DNA from: Notospermus geniculatus
Lineage: Eukaryota > Nemertea > Pilidiophora > Heteronemertea > Lineidae
Reading direction: 5' to 3'
Assembly: GCA_002633025.1 (NCBI GenBank)
Contig: NMRB01000386.1
Coordinates: 144,762-208,761 of the forward strand
DNA length: 64,000 bases
Part shown: in pieces, positions 32,151 through 43,519 of the stretch
How the letters are laid out: every line of letters begins with the position of its first letter
How positions within the stretch are numbered: the first letter of the stretch is position 1
Notes under the pieces: generated by a model
The model's database searches: none
What the model was told of the DNA's origin: nothing
Seen by the model: only the letters and a program-made list of their open reading frames with translations
Program-made: the position numbers and the translations under genes

Positions 32151-33727
32151 AGCTTATTGGTCATATAAATATACTTTGTAGTCAAGTGATGGAAAATTTT
32201 CTTACAATTCCTGATACACAAGTGTGCACACCATGGAGTGGAATTATGGATGTCCTCTTCAATTGTTTTGGGTGATTTTTTTGTGAAATATGTGTATAGT
32301 CTGAGTTGATTTCATGATGTCTGACCATTCTGGAGTATAAAACCTCAGTTCTCAGCAAAATTAAGTCCAATACTGCACGAAACCACCAGGACCTACCTAT
32401 TGCAGAAACTTGGTCGATACCGGTACTCAAGAATGGCAAAGACTCTGTTGAACTTGAGTTCATTTACATAACTTCTGTAGCACGCACACTAAAGCATATA
32501 TGATTATCATCACAGCTGCTTAGAGTAGGCCTACAAGACGTGTACACATCATTGACCCTGTCTGAATACTGATGCATTTATGTAGAGTTCGTTTGGATTT
32601 TCGAACTGTTCGAGTTTTTCTTGTGTGATTTTCGAACTGTTCCGAGTTTTCTTGTGTTGTGCGTGAACTTGTAAATTCTATATGATGTGCTTTGTTTTAT
32701 TAACGAATCTCCCGGCAACCTATGCTTCTCTTGTAAATTATCGAATATTGTAAAATATATGTGTAACTTGTCAAACCTAGAGGTTTTGGCTTGAGACCAA
32801 GTCAGAAATATCCAATCATTTCAAATTGATCGAAATTTACCAAGGGAATTTCTAGATACAATAATTACATCTGTTAGGATGGCAAGATTTTTGTCATTTT
32901 CATTATCAAGTCTGGAAATAGCAATTGCCACCTAATTTCTCTTCCTACGACATACGGGATGGCCCGGAGAAAATGTCCCTCAAACAAAAGGTAAATCAAA
33001 TTGAAATGCTGTTGTTTGAAGGACATGTCTTCTAGGCCACTCTGTAGTTATGAATAGCTATGCAAATTGCTAAATATATCAAAACCATCACTTAGGGCAC
33101 AACTTCATGAAGCTGAGCTGACGAGATTTCAACCAGGGGTATATACATCTTAGTAAAGATTAACGATAGGATATTTCTGACTTGGTGTTCTCTGCCTGGC
33201 GTCTGGGCTCCGAAGGTTAAACAGCTGATCTTTGTAAATAGTACTGAGTTATATTACTACTCAAGTGAGCTACGCCTGAGTAGGAATTTGTTTTTGAGTA
33301 TATCATAAAAATTTAGATAAATGAATTTAAGTGTGTATAGAGGTGAGAATAAGACATTGTGAAGAAAGTGAGTCCATTTTATCCAAGATAATTTTTTAAG
33401 ACCGGGCGGGAATGGATTCATGTTCTTCAAATTTAAACATTTTGACGGCAAATGTCAGACTTTGAATGCTGTACAGGTGTGAATGTTTAGTTCTTTCAGA
33501 TGACGGTGATTGCAAGCAATCCTGTCTGGTTTTCGGTCGTTTCTTTTTGGAAGTTGGTGTGTAAACTGTCACTCCTCCATCTTCCCGATTTCGAAGGAAT
33601 TTGCCCCAGAATCCAGAATTCCTGTCTAACTTGGAGAGTGAGAATCACCTTAGATTGAAATGCCCTTCGAAGGCACTCCTCAGTGCAAGAGTTTTCTCGT
33701 GCAGGTTGGCCCTCAATGGGCAATTCA
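32151..33727. other. AT-rich non-coding stretch
   Basis: No exon, RNA gene or clear repeat family is recognised. Confidence 0.5.
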
Positions 33728-33970
33728 CAATAGACTCTATCACTCCAAAAGAGTGCAGCACCTGACGGGATAGCGTCACGACGTCCTGCACGTCATTTCT
33801 GAACGCAATGACGTGACTCAAAAAAAATCTGGTTGTTTCAGCGATCATGACGTCGTGAAACAATCTGATTTTTTTTCGTCTCACCTCAAGACATCATGAA
33901 ATGACGTGCGTGACGTCATGACGCTCTCCCGTCAGGTGCTGCACTCTTTTGGAGTGATATCGTCTATTGT
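33728..33970. mobile_element. Palindromic element with 30-base perfect arms
   Basis: Perfect inverted repeats at 33741-33770 (CACTCCAAAAGAGTGCAGCA...) and 33927-33956, with looser pairing outward (CAATAGACTCTAT / ATATCGTCTATTG). The interior is rich in ACGTCA / TGACGT. Overlapping CTCAATGGGCAATTCAC resembles another dispersed motif at 21195. Confidence 0.75.
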
Positions 33971-34941
33971 TGGTTTCTGCTGGATTTCCGTCGAGACCAC
34001 AAACAACCAATCATAATTTTCTATGGCTGAGTTGCCCATAGAGATCCAACTGTTGCGAAAACTTTGTGGAGTGGTGCTTAACTCATCTGCTGCCAGGTTT
34101 GAGCAGGCAGTATCTTCTGTTGAAGTTTTCCAAAAACCACGGAAACAAATTGGAAAAAATTTGAAGAAACTTTCTTTAGACGGTTGATAGGAACAACCTT
34201 TCTTCAAATAATTTTCAATCAATACCATAGGGTGTTAGAAAACTTTGACAGAAGATGCCGTCTGCTGGACTCTGGGGGTAGATGAGTTAAGCTTGAAGTC
34301 TACTGTTGATGGATTGTAATTGTTAGGCCATTAGATCATCTTGTCTTGAAACCTCATCATGACGGCCACCAGATCGTCTGCTTAGATGATTGCGTACACA
34401 GTATTTGATGACGTCTATTACCTTCAGAGGTCGGCGAAACCCCAAATCACCAACAATCCTGAACTCAATCTGTATAGGTAGGCCCAGATCCATTATCGTC
34501 TTTGTAAATGAAATGTTGGCAGTTGGTGATGTCAAGTCCAGAAATTCACATCAACAGAAGCAATATATCAAGAGACTTTCCGATAAGCACGAAATTGGGC
34601 ATTGGGATGTCTGTTCAGGAGCAATATAATGTGTGTGCGAATTCTTTGGACTTGATCTCACCAAAAAGGAATTCAGTTTTATTATGCCAACTGTGTTTGA
34701 GGTCTTATGCCAACTGTCTTTGGTTTTATAATGCCAACGATGTTTCTGGTTATATTATGCCAACTATGTTTGTGGTCAAGTGCAACAAAAATCACCTGCG
34801 TTCGTTATCACCGTGTTATAAATGTTACGAGTACAGCTGAACGGACATAGCTCTTTGGTACCGTGTTATTAAGAACAGGCGAATATCACTTCCAGTTTAA
34901 CTTGTGTTCCAATAAAAAGTGCACAGACTTTTAAATTTTCA
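33971..34941. other. Non-coding stretch
   Basis: No gene is seen. A short degenerate direct repeat TTATGCCAACTGTGTTTG / TTATAATGCCAACGATG / ATTATGCCAACTATG occurs at 34680-34775. Confidence 0.5.
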
Positions 34942-35159
34942 TTACTGTAAAGCAGGAAAATTTCGCGTGCAGGAAATTTTCGCGAATTTCGCGAGAGTGT
35001 ATGAGTCGCGAAATGAGTACACGCAAGTGATAAATACGGTCTGTGAAAAAAAACTGAAAAAAATGGCAGAGACTCGCGAAAATATCCTGCCACGAATATG
35101 TCTATCATTCTTGATTCGCGAAAATTTCCAGCCGCGAAATTATCTTGCTTTACAGTAAC
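34942..35159. mobile_element. CGCGAAA-rich MITE, copy 1
   Basis: Ends TTACTGTAAAGCAGGAAAAT / the right end TTGCTTTACAGTAA. Interior full of TTTCGCG / CGCGAAA. Confidence 0.75.
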
Positions 35160-35375
35160 TTTATGTCTTGATATAGTATTGGTAGTCTGTATACCACATG
35201 TCTCTATTTATCATTGCAAATTTGCTGTTCTAACTCCACATATTTAACGATACAGGATCTCAAAATGTCGTTTAACCCTAACACTTGACCAAAAACATAG
35301 AAATTGATCTCATACTTACAGTTGCCAAATACTTAGATGATTTTTGTGGCACACTTTGGTAAAAAATGAGTACCG

Positions 35376-35589
35376 GTACTGTAAACCGTGAAATTTTCGC
35401 GGCGCTAAATGTTCGCGATTTTTGGGGTCTACGAATTCGCGAAGAATAATTTTTCGCGATTGTAAACCTTCAGCTTCATAAAATCTCAAGAACCAATGAT
35501 TTTCGCGCGATTTATGTTCGCGTTTTGACCCTCGAGCGCGAAAATCGCGAAAATGAAACGCACATGAAAATTTCCCGGTTTACAGTAAC
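35376..35589. mobile_element. CGCGAAA-rich MITE, copy 2
   Basis: Ends TACTGTAAACCGTGAAATTT / AAATTTCCCGGTTTACAGTA. Same family as 34942-35159, inner sequence largely diverged. Confidence 0.75.
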
Positions 35590-35756
35590 TTCAAAGAAAT
35601 GGACGAAAAATTCATGTAAACCCCTACGATGGAAATTATTGTAACGAATGTATTGCATTAAGTTTTACAAGTTTTTGTTAAAAACAAAAATTTATCTAAT
35701 AAAAATGTATAAACTGTACGACCATTGTTTTTGTAATTTTTCCAACCTATTTGCTA

Positions 35757-35979
35757 TTTGGGGTTATTCGCGTGCGCTCATGCGGAACGTTAATAAGTTT
35801 GCGTAGAAATACAAAGTTATTAATGTTCCGCATGAGCGCACGCGAAAAACCCCAAACAAGTTGCTTTTTTAAGAGATCTTTAAAAATGTAACTTTTTTGG
35901 GGTTATTCGCGTGCGCTCATGCGGAACATTAATAAGTCTGCGTAAAAATACAAAATCATTAACGTTCCGCATGAGCGCA
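35757..35979. repeat. Two tandem fold-backs running into assembly gap
   Basis: Each copy has arms GGGGTTATTCGCGTGCGCTC and TGAGCGCACGCGAAAAACCCC around a ~40-base centre. The first is complete (35757-35855). The second (35898-) breaks at the first N within its right arm. Confidence 0.8.
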
Positions 35980-36774
35980 NNNNNNNNNNNNNNNNNNNNN
36001 NNNNNNNNNNNNNNNNNNNNNNNNNNNNNNNNNNNNNNNNNNNNNNNNNNNNNNNNNNNNNNNNNNNNNNNNNNNNNNNNNNNNNNNNNNNNNNNNNNNN
36101 NNNNNNNNNNNNNNNNNNNNNNNNNNNNNNNNNNNNNNNNNNNNNNNNNNNNNNNNNNNNNNNNNNNNNNNNNNNNNNNNNNNNNNNNNNNNNNNNNNNN
36201 NNNNNNNNNNNNNNNNNNNNNNNNNNNNNNNNNNNNNNNNNNNNNNNNNNNNNNNNNNNNNNNNNNNNNNNNNNNNNNNNNNNNNNNNNNNNNNNNNNNN
36301 NNNNNNNNNNNNNNNNNNNNNNNNNNNNNNNNNNNNNNNNNNNNNNNNNNNNNNNNNNNNNNNNNNNNNNNNNNNNNNNNNNNNNNNNNNNNNNNNNNNN
36401 NNNNNNNNNNNNNNNNNNNNNNNNNNNNNNNNNNNNNNNNNNNNNNNNNNNNNNNNNNNNNNNNNNNNNNNNNNNNNNNNNNNNNNNNNNNNNNNNNNNN
36501 NNNNNNNNNNNNNNNNNNNNNNNNNNNNNNNNNNNNNNNNNNNNNNNNNNNNNNNNNNNNNNNNNNNNNNNNNNNNNNNNNNNNNNNNNNNNNNNNNNNN
36601 NNNNNNNNNNNNNNNNNNNNNNNNNNNNNNNNNNNNNNNNNNNNNNNNNNNNNNNNNNNNNNNNNNNNNNNNNNNNNNNNNNNNNNNNNNNNNNNNNNNN
36701 NNNNNNNNNNNNNNNNNNNNNNNNNNNNNNNNNNNNNNNNNNNNNNNNNNNNNNNNNNNNNNNNNNNNNNNNNN
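35980..36774. other. Assembly gap (795 N)
   Basis: No sequence. It starts inside a palindrome arm. Confidence 0.95.
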
Positions 36775-36994
36775 CGAAAGGTAACCTTGTGTTTTCGAAA
36801 ACAGGCGTTCTTCAAAGTGCGTACACTTTCTTGGAATAGTATTTTGAAACTTCTGCTTAGGTTATTCGGGTTGTTATAACATAGAAGAATCCACATGCGA
36901 AGCGTGGTTTTATGCACGCATGTCTGAGGGGTTGACAATCACCCCGAAACACAACCAAATTTTCAAGAAATCTCTTTCGCTTTATCCATTGTCT

Positions 36995-37062
36995 ACTGGT
37001 TCCATGGGCTCCGACGGTGGCGAATCGTCAGTCAGCGCCACGTTGACCGCCAAGGAACCAGG
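36995..37062. mobile_element. Short fold-back CTGGTTCC...GGAACCAG
   Basis: CTGGTTCCATGGGCTCCGAC paired loosely with GTTGACCGCCAAGGAACCAG. A longer relative is at 55339-55425. A diverged one is at 38313-38366. Confidence 0.5.
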
Positions 37063-37613
37063 TGTATGTCTGCGAGAATCGTTACCTACTGTTGTTCAAA
37101 CTGCGTACAAAAACTTGGAATACCATGCCGATGTATGAAAATAATACAGATTGGAGATTGATAGTTTCTCCAGCCATTCAGTTTTGCAGGTTTTATGCAG
37201 GCAAATATTTATGGAGTTATGGGGATGTTTTTAACAACGCTCTACTCCAAGTGACCTCCAATTCTGTGCGGAGGACGAAATTTCTTAAACGATTTCTCTT
37301 CGCTCGTTTGCATTATTCCAAAATAAATTACACTAATGGAAAGCTCAATGTCTTAGCTAAATACTGATGTATGGTTTATGTGGTTGAATTTCAACAGTCT
37401 TCTCGATAAACGCACTTTTGTGCGAGGTGTCCGATTTCTCGAATGAGGTACTCGAGAAGCCTCATCGAAGGCCCCGATCGCCTATTATTTTCCAGTGCAC
37501 AAAATAAATCTGCCGTAGAAAAGGACCTTTGCGGGTCGACTGATGAAGGCTCTTTTCCACTCCTATATAAAGTACAGGACAACACCAGACTCCAAGACTT
37601 GACGTGTAAGTGG

Positions 37614-37863
37614 ATAGACCGTTCTCAAATTCCCAAATCTGCGCACTTCCTCCGAACTTTCAACCATAACCTCGATCTGAAACCGGGTGACGTGACGCAA
37701 TCCATTATTCAGCGATGGTCGAGTCTGACGCAACGTCATCGACGTCACTGTCGTGGGGTTATCTGCGTCACGTCATTCAGCTTCAGACCGAGGTTATGGT
37801 TGAAATTTGGGCGGAAGTGCGCAGATCTTTCTTGTTTACGTCAATTTGAGAACGGTCTATTCG
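37614..37863. mobile_element. 250-bp palindromic element
   Basis: Arms GACCGTTCTCAAATT / AATTTGAGAACGGTC, CTGCGCACTTCC / GGAAGTGCGCAG, CAACCATAACCTCG / CGAGGTTATGGTTG and GTGACGTGACGCA / TGCGTCACGTCA. It is interrupted by small indels. Confidence 0.75.
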
Positions 37864-38027
37864 ACAGAGGATTAACAGCAATACCGGTACCAAAGCCTGA
37901 AGATCAATACTGACTGTAATCTAGGGACAACAGCAAGTAGACATGAAGTATGTCGCCAGGGACAGCAGAAAGCCACAATTATGAACCGCTGAACCTTAGT
38001 CAGGAGATAATATCACAAAAACATGAA

Positions 38028-38726
38028 GGGCCATATTCACAAAGGGTGTTAAGACTTAAGCCTGGCGCAGATCGACCTTGCGACTGGATGCAACTACCTG
38101 CAACAGTCGCTGTCGATGTGAGCGGACAGCGCACATCGATTGCGACTGGTCATTGCGGCAACAAGTGGCACAAACCAGTCTCAATCCGGAGCGCGCACAT
38201 CGACACATGCAACTGAACTGAATGCTACACGGAAATTGTCGATGTCTTCCGAACGGACAACTCGTACTCGGGAGTCATGTGATTAACATTCAAAATGGCT
38301 GTGCACCTAGACTGGTTCCCGGTCCCAACATCGGAGCCAGTTGGGACTACGAACCAGTCTAATGTGCACCACAAACGAGGAAATTCATTGCCAGAGCGCG
38401 CACATCGACTGCGACTGAATGCAACTAGATGCAATGGTCGGCAACGAGTAGAACATGTGCAACTGATTGCAACTACCTGCAACGGTCGGCAATAGCGTTG
38501 CCGGGCCGCTCAGATCGACCTGTTTGTGCAACTGATCAGTTGCAACTGTTTTCAGCCAGTCGCAACCATTGCCGGCAACGGCATTGCAGGTAGTTGCATC
38601 CAGTCGCAAGGTCGATCTGCGCCAGGCTTTAGACGGGTGTAACTTCACTAAATGCACACACTTCCACCATGCATTTGATGAAGTTACAAGCATCTAAGTC
38701 TTAAACACCCTTTATGAATTTGGCCC
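38028..38726. mobile_element. Outer MITE carrying a nested MITE
   Basis: Outer arms GGGCCATATTCACAAAGGGT...AAGACTTA and TAAGTCTTAAACACCCTTTATG. Inside, at 38058-38629, a second element has arms AAGCCTGGCGCAGATCGACC and GGTCGATCTGCGCCAGGCTT. TTA flanks the inner element on both sides, consistent with a 3-bp target duplication. Confidence 0.85.
38058..38629. mobile_element. Inner MITE, 46-base arms
   Basis: Arms of about 46 bases match almost perfectly. The interior contains repeated TGCAACTACCTGCAACGGTC and GGCAACG motifs in both orientations. Confidence 0.85.
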
Positions 38727-39031
38727 AAAGTATTAGGCCAGGAACAGCAGAAGGGCCATAACTGTCGTTTATTCAACATTGGATTGCTTTTAAAAGAGGC
38801 TTCCTCCCTGTTTTCAGAACACCACTAATACATGTAGTTGCCCATCGCTCCTGGCATGCTATCATTGCTGATAGTGCTTCTGATTCCAGAATCGCAGCCA
38901 GAGCTGCTGGTAGATTGAGAATGTGCTGATTTTGTCGGCTTACTTTCGACGACGTCCTTTCGAAGTCGTGGGATTGAGATATTCTGGTTGCCTGTTTCTT
39001 TGGAAGTGGCGTCGATGGCGACGATTCTGGT

Positions 39032-39552
39032 TCAGGGATTGACAACGATGCCTTCGCTGATATCATCTCCTACAAGGGAAGATATGGTAAGTGAATAGTT
39101 GGCAGTGTAACACAGGAACAGATTGGGCTGTCAGGGTGGTGCAGTGGATACATCTACCATCTGTCACCTCGGAGGTCCCGAGTTTGATTCCCGGTAGGTC
39201 CCAATACTCGTGTGTGATAGCGGGTGACTCTCTTTGACGGACCCAAGTTTTATGTATCATGAAAGAAGTTCTGGCCACAACCATTTTTGCCAAACTATAT
39301 TTTACTTCAGAACTCCTAGGCCAGGGCCTAGTCCAGCAATAGCAGAGGGAATACTGGGTTAATTACAACAGATGTCCCTCTGAAGAGAGGTGCCTGGAAT
39401 GAGAGGTCACCACTCTTTACCTACTCACCCAGGTCTTTCAGGAGATGATGTTGAGCCTTGGGGTGGGACTGGAACATGAGACCAGCCTCATAACGCACGA
39501 CATCAGACTCGTCATTGATGGCCAAGTGCAGCATTTTCATTTTCATTGCCGC
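39032..39552 (-). CDS. Two 3' exons of an unidentified minus-strand gene
   Basis: Exon 39552-39429 lies between TTTCTCTTTTCAG and donor GTGAGTAGG and codes AAMKMKMLHLAINDESDVVR, YEAGLMFQSHPKAQHHLLKDL (41 codons plus 1 base). The helical pattern with DESDVVRYEAG resembles a HEAT/ARM repeat. The next acceptor (CTTCCCTTGTAG at 39070) joined in phase gives GDDISEGIVVNP and a stop at 39032-39034. The alternative phase after that acceptor stays open to 38773 with a proline/serine-rich sequence (SIPEPESSPSTPLPKKQ), but does not fit the donor phase. Upstream exons would lie at higher coordinates; none was found before the TRIM D flank. The protein family is unknown. Confidence 0.5.
39128..39215 (+). 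repeat. tRNA-derived SINE fragment
   Basis: GGTGGTGCAGTGGATACATC (A box) and GGTCCCGAGTTTGATTCCCG (B box). It lies in the intron of the minus-strand gene. Confidence 0.65.
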
Positions 39553-39559
39553 CTGAAAA

Positions 39560-40281
39560 GAGAAAGAAAGGTGGGATGGGACACGAGTGGCGAGGGTTTT
39601 CAGGTCTCAGGGTATGACCCCCCCAAGGCCCCCCCCCCCAGTGAGCATCTCTGATTTGTTTTATTGCTGCATGTCCAGAGTGTTGAAATATAGATCATTT
39701 TCTCTACCACAAACTTTGAAGCATTGCATAACAACCATCAGGGATTTGAACATGTGCATGAGCTGCATAAGATAAAGATAAAACTTCGCGAGAAAAAAAT
39801 AAGTCAAAATTTCGTGTCCCACCCACCAGGAATTGAACCCACAACCCTCAGGTTGGAGGAATTCACTGTAGTTTTTTTTCAATGAGACATATTCATTGGT
39901 TTCCATTTAGAGCCTATACAGCTCTCCCGGCTCTAGGAGTTACAATGTAATTTTTCTCTTTAGGCCTACACGCATTCAAAATCAGTAGGCCTATTCGGTG
40001 GCTCTCATTGACAACTACAAAACTGCTTTTTTTCGATAACCTATTTCCTACATTCACTCTGTTTACAATAGTGTTTATGATATTGGCCATTGCCAGGTGG
40101 CTAGGTTTCGAGGAGAATCAATGGGCCACAGACGGATTCATTGAATGTGATAGTGCACTTTGATCAGACACGGCACGGCAGACATTTTAGAAGGATTGTG
40201 ATGTCCAATCTTTGAAGAGACAAACAACTTGGTGGTTGGTCCTGGTGTGATTAATTTCTACTTAATGTCGGGAGACATAAG
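39560..40281 (+). promoter_or_regulatory. 5' flank and non-coding first exon of TRIM D
   Basis: TRIM-unit sequence resumes here (AGAGAAAGAAAGGTGGGATG). 39700-40060 matches 14800-15180. The first-exon donor is GGAGACATAAG|GTGAGT, GT at 40282. Confidence 0.5.
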
Positions 40282-40555
40282 GTGAGTCGGTACAAATCAT
40301 TTCGAACAGATATTGGGCCTGTTTCTTGAAATACATGTATTAGGCCTACAGGCAGTCAGTCAGCTCAAATCACTTCCTGAACTGAGACAAGTTGCACGCT
40401 GACATACAACAGTGTATTAGATGAATGACTGGCAAGTCAAGATGGCTGGATTCACCCATGTTATTATTGCTCAGTTGAATGTTACTGCTCTATAGGAAGG
40501 CCTAGACTTTAGTCAGTCATGTCAGTATGGTACACTTACCAGAAACTCGTGGGTG

Positions 40556-40790
40556 CACCTGGCCCAATGTGGACCAACTCTCATGTTCCTGCTGTACATG
40601 TATATGGGCAGACTGGCCCAATGGATGTCTCATGTTATTGCTGTATGGGCAGACTGGCCCAATGTCTCATGTTATTGCCGTATGGGCAGACTGGCCCAAT
40701 GTCTCATGTTATTGCTGTATGGGCAGACTGGCCCAATGTCTCATGTTACTGCTATATGAGCAGACTGGACCACTGTCATGTTTTACCGAA
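40556..40790. repeat. 38-bp minisatellite in 5' intron of TRIM D
   Basis: Five to six units of GCAGACTGGCCCAATGTCTC plus ATGTTATTGCTGTATGGG, the most regular of these arrays. Because 38 is not a multiple of 3, related peptides appear in all frames, and the frame before the coding ATG happens to be open. Confidence 0.85.
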
Positions 40791-40901
40791 ACATACTGGA
40801 CCAAAGTTTATAGACAGGAAAATACTAACAAGCAGTGCATTCATCCTTTGCACATACATGTCCTAGCCTTTTTTGTTTCAGGCTGTGGACAGAGAGAGAA
40901 G

Positions 40902-42896
40902 ATGGCATCAACAACTCCAGACAACACACCAACATGTCTAATGTGTTTCGAGTCCCGCATCTTGAAGGTGGTTGGCAGATGTAACCACAGCTTCTGCGCC
41001 GAGTGCTTGTCCAAGGTCTTAGAAGGCAAGGAAGAAGTGTTCCAGTGTCCAACGTGTCGCTCTGACTGTCCACGCCCGTGGAATGGGGTAGAGGGTCTGA
41101 GAGATTTCACCGGTGACCTTGGTCAACTGACAGAATTAGATGCAGAAACGGTTGCTGCTACCAACGAAGAAGAAAGCCAAGGAGGGGACGAGGTTATCTG
41201 TGAGATATGCATCCACACGATGAAGGAGAAGGTGAAAGCGGTTAACATTTGTCCCGAGTGCGAGCACCTCAAAATCTGTCAACCTTGTTCAGAGAAGCAC
41301 AAGAAGTCGAAGGCAACATGTGATCATATTTTGACACCTATAGTTAGCAAAACACGACAAAAAGCATCAAAATGTGATTTGCATGATAAGAACTTGATCA
41401 ACTTCTGTCAAACCTGTAAGATACCCATATGTTATATTTGCATTTCGGCCACTCACGGCGATCATGAGGTTGAAAGATTTGGAGATACAATAAGAAGAGA
41501 GGTTGAGAAAACAAACACCACACTGGATGAGACAGAAAATAAACTCAAGGAACTCCAAAAACTACAGCACGAGTTGACCCTGTTGAATGCGATGGCACCA
41601 CAGGTTGACAAGCAAGATATACTGTTACAACAAATTGAAGATCAGGCCCAGAAGGTAATCGACAGGGCCATCATATGGAAGGAGGAGAGAAAACAAGAAG
41701 TAAGGATGCAATACCAGATCATTCGAGACATTCAGGATGATTTGGGAAAGGTGTCTGAGATGGTGGACAAGTTACGAGTCCAAATAAACCAAGCGAGAGA
41801 GATTCTCTCCAAGACTGAGCATCAGATGGTATACCTTGAGAAGCTCTCTGAACTCAACAAGAAACTGGAACAAACTGCAGAGATGGGAATTGAAATGGAA
41901 GGAAGAAATCATCGTGATAAACTCCGCAAAGTATATGATGACGACTACAGATTTCAAGCAGAAGAAGTACCAGTGAGTCTGGGGAAAATAGTCAAAGATG
42001 TGAAAAAAGATGAGAGAGGTGATTTCAAAGTCGAGGAGATATTCAAACACACAAAACAAGGAGGTTCTAGGTATATGTTCATCCCATGTGTAGCAACCCT
42101 TGGGCCACAATCCTATGCAGTGGCTCATCCAGTCGTAGAGAACGGACTGTCAGCCGCCATTGACATCTACGATTATGAACATCCTGGATTACTGAAACGA
42201 ACACTAAGAGGTGGTGTCCTACCCTTCCATGACATGTCTACCACCCCTGATAACAAACTGGCCCTTCTCTGTGATGGAGCTGATGGGACTGGCTGTAGGA
42301 TCCAGGTGATGGATCCAGAAACAGGGAAGATCACTTCCACACATGATATTAGCAGTGATGGTCATCCTGTTTCCTTGGGTGTCACGTTACTCTATCAGTA
42401 CGTCATTCTTGAGTCGATTGATGAGCAACAGACACAGATCACAGTTACCGACAGGGATGGCACTGTCACGCATACAAAAAGAATTGATGAAAATGCAGAC
42501 AAAATAAAAAAACCCAGAAGGATATGATGTGGTGAGAAATTCATCTTTATTGGAGGATCGAAGAGTGTGGTTGTTTACGAGATCATGGACTCAGGAGTAC
42601 TGAGAGTAATAACAAAAAAATGTGATTATGTGGGTGATGTGACGGGTGTAACAGCAACTATTTGGGATGTTCCCTTTTTTGTCGACTTGTGCACTCACGA
42701 ACATGATCACTTCCTCTCTCTTTATCTGAATAAATTTAAAGATGACACGGTCACATTGCAGCCACCAACCCAAAAATACAAGGTAATTCTTAAAGGTCTA
42801 CGTCGAGGGGACGGACTAGCCAAAGTTGCCACAAGAGATGGAAACACTATCATTGTATCACACGGTTGCACAATCAGGGTGTACAGACGTCAATAG
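40902..42896 (+). pseudogene. TRIM-like copy D, interrupted by one nonsense codon
   Basis: Start ATG at 40902 (MASTTPDNTPTCLMC) after a TTTGTTTCAG acceptor. RING (CLMC, CNH, CAEC, CPTC), B-box1 (CEIC, CPEC, CQPC), B-box2 (CDLH, CQTC, CYIC, HGDH) and coiled coil are complete. At 42525-42527 a TGA replaces the TCA (Ser) found in every other copy within RRISCG, so translation ends after 541 residues, inside the propeller. The remaining 369 bases stay in frame and well conserved to the normal TAG at 42894-42896, ending RVYRRQ. This is therefore a recent lesion, a polymorphic null allele, or a sequencing error. A truncated RING/B-box protein without a full propeller could still be made. Confidence 0.9.
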
Positions 42897-43040
42897 AAGG
42901 GCCTAGAGCACAAAGGACACATGTCTATTTTTTCACTTTTGAGTAAAAAATCAAGATAACCCCCCGGTATTTTATTGATATCCTTTGTGCACTCACAATG
43001 ACCCATGGTGGAATATGGCATCTGTTAAGGGAGGGCCCAC

Positions 43041-43261
43041 CGTATAGAGCTTGTGCAGTGGCTCATTATGAGGTCACTGTTGACCAGCGGTCCACCATGT
43101 GGACTTCAACGACAAAGTGCGCCACATGTAGATCACGTCATGGAAGACGCACACACTCCACTTGTGCTTGACGACAAACTGCACCACATGTGTCAACAAC
43201 GTCATTTGACCGTCAAGATGGCGGATTTTTCCGGGATGACGTCATCTGCACAAGCTCTATA
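43041..43261. mobile_element. TIR element in 3' flank of copy D
   Basis: CGTATAGAGCTTGTGCAG at the left and CTGCACAAGCTCTATA at the right. The interior has AAGATGGCGG and GATGACGTCATC. Confidence 0.7.
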
Positions 43262-43519
43262 AGTCATACCTTCCTGCTTAGGCTGTTAGAGACCCGAGGT
43301 GATATTCAACCATGAGGGACATGGGCAAGGGCTAAAATGCCAGGGTTGTTATGCAATGCATCAAAGTGTCGGCATCGAATAATTCATTGACATGTCACTT
43401 ACCTCCTCGTGTTTGAACTTCCTGAGTGAATGAACGCCTGTCTTCCTCACCCAGATTGACTCCGATAAGTTGATGTAGGACATGATGTGATGTCATGAGG
43501 ACTGGTGTCGGGTGCAGCG

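Noticed and set aside
38773-39031. Proline/serine-rich continuation of the minus-strand terminal exon
   Set aside because: It looks coding-like, but its phase does not match the donor of the preceding exon; kept only as an alternative in the feature entry.
40527-40901. N-terminal extension of TRIM D (and of B from 4872, F from 50423, C from 11800)
   Set aside because: The stretch is minisatellite in the intron and ends at a conserved TTTGTTTCAG acceptor just before a strong ATG shared by all copies.
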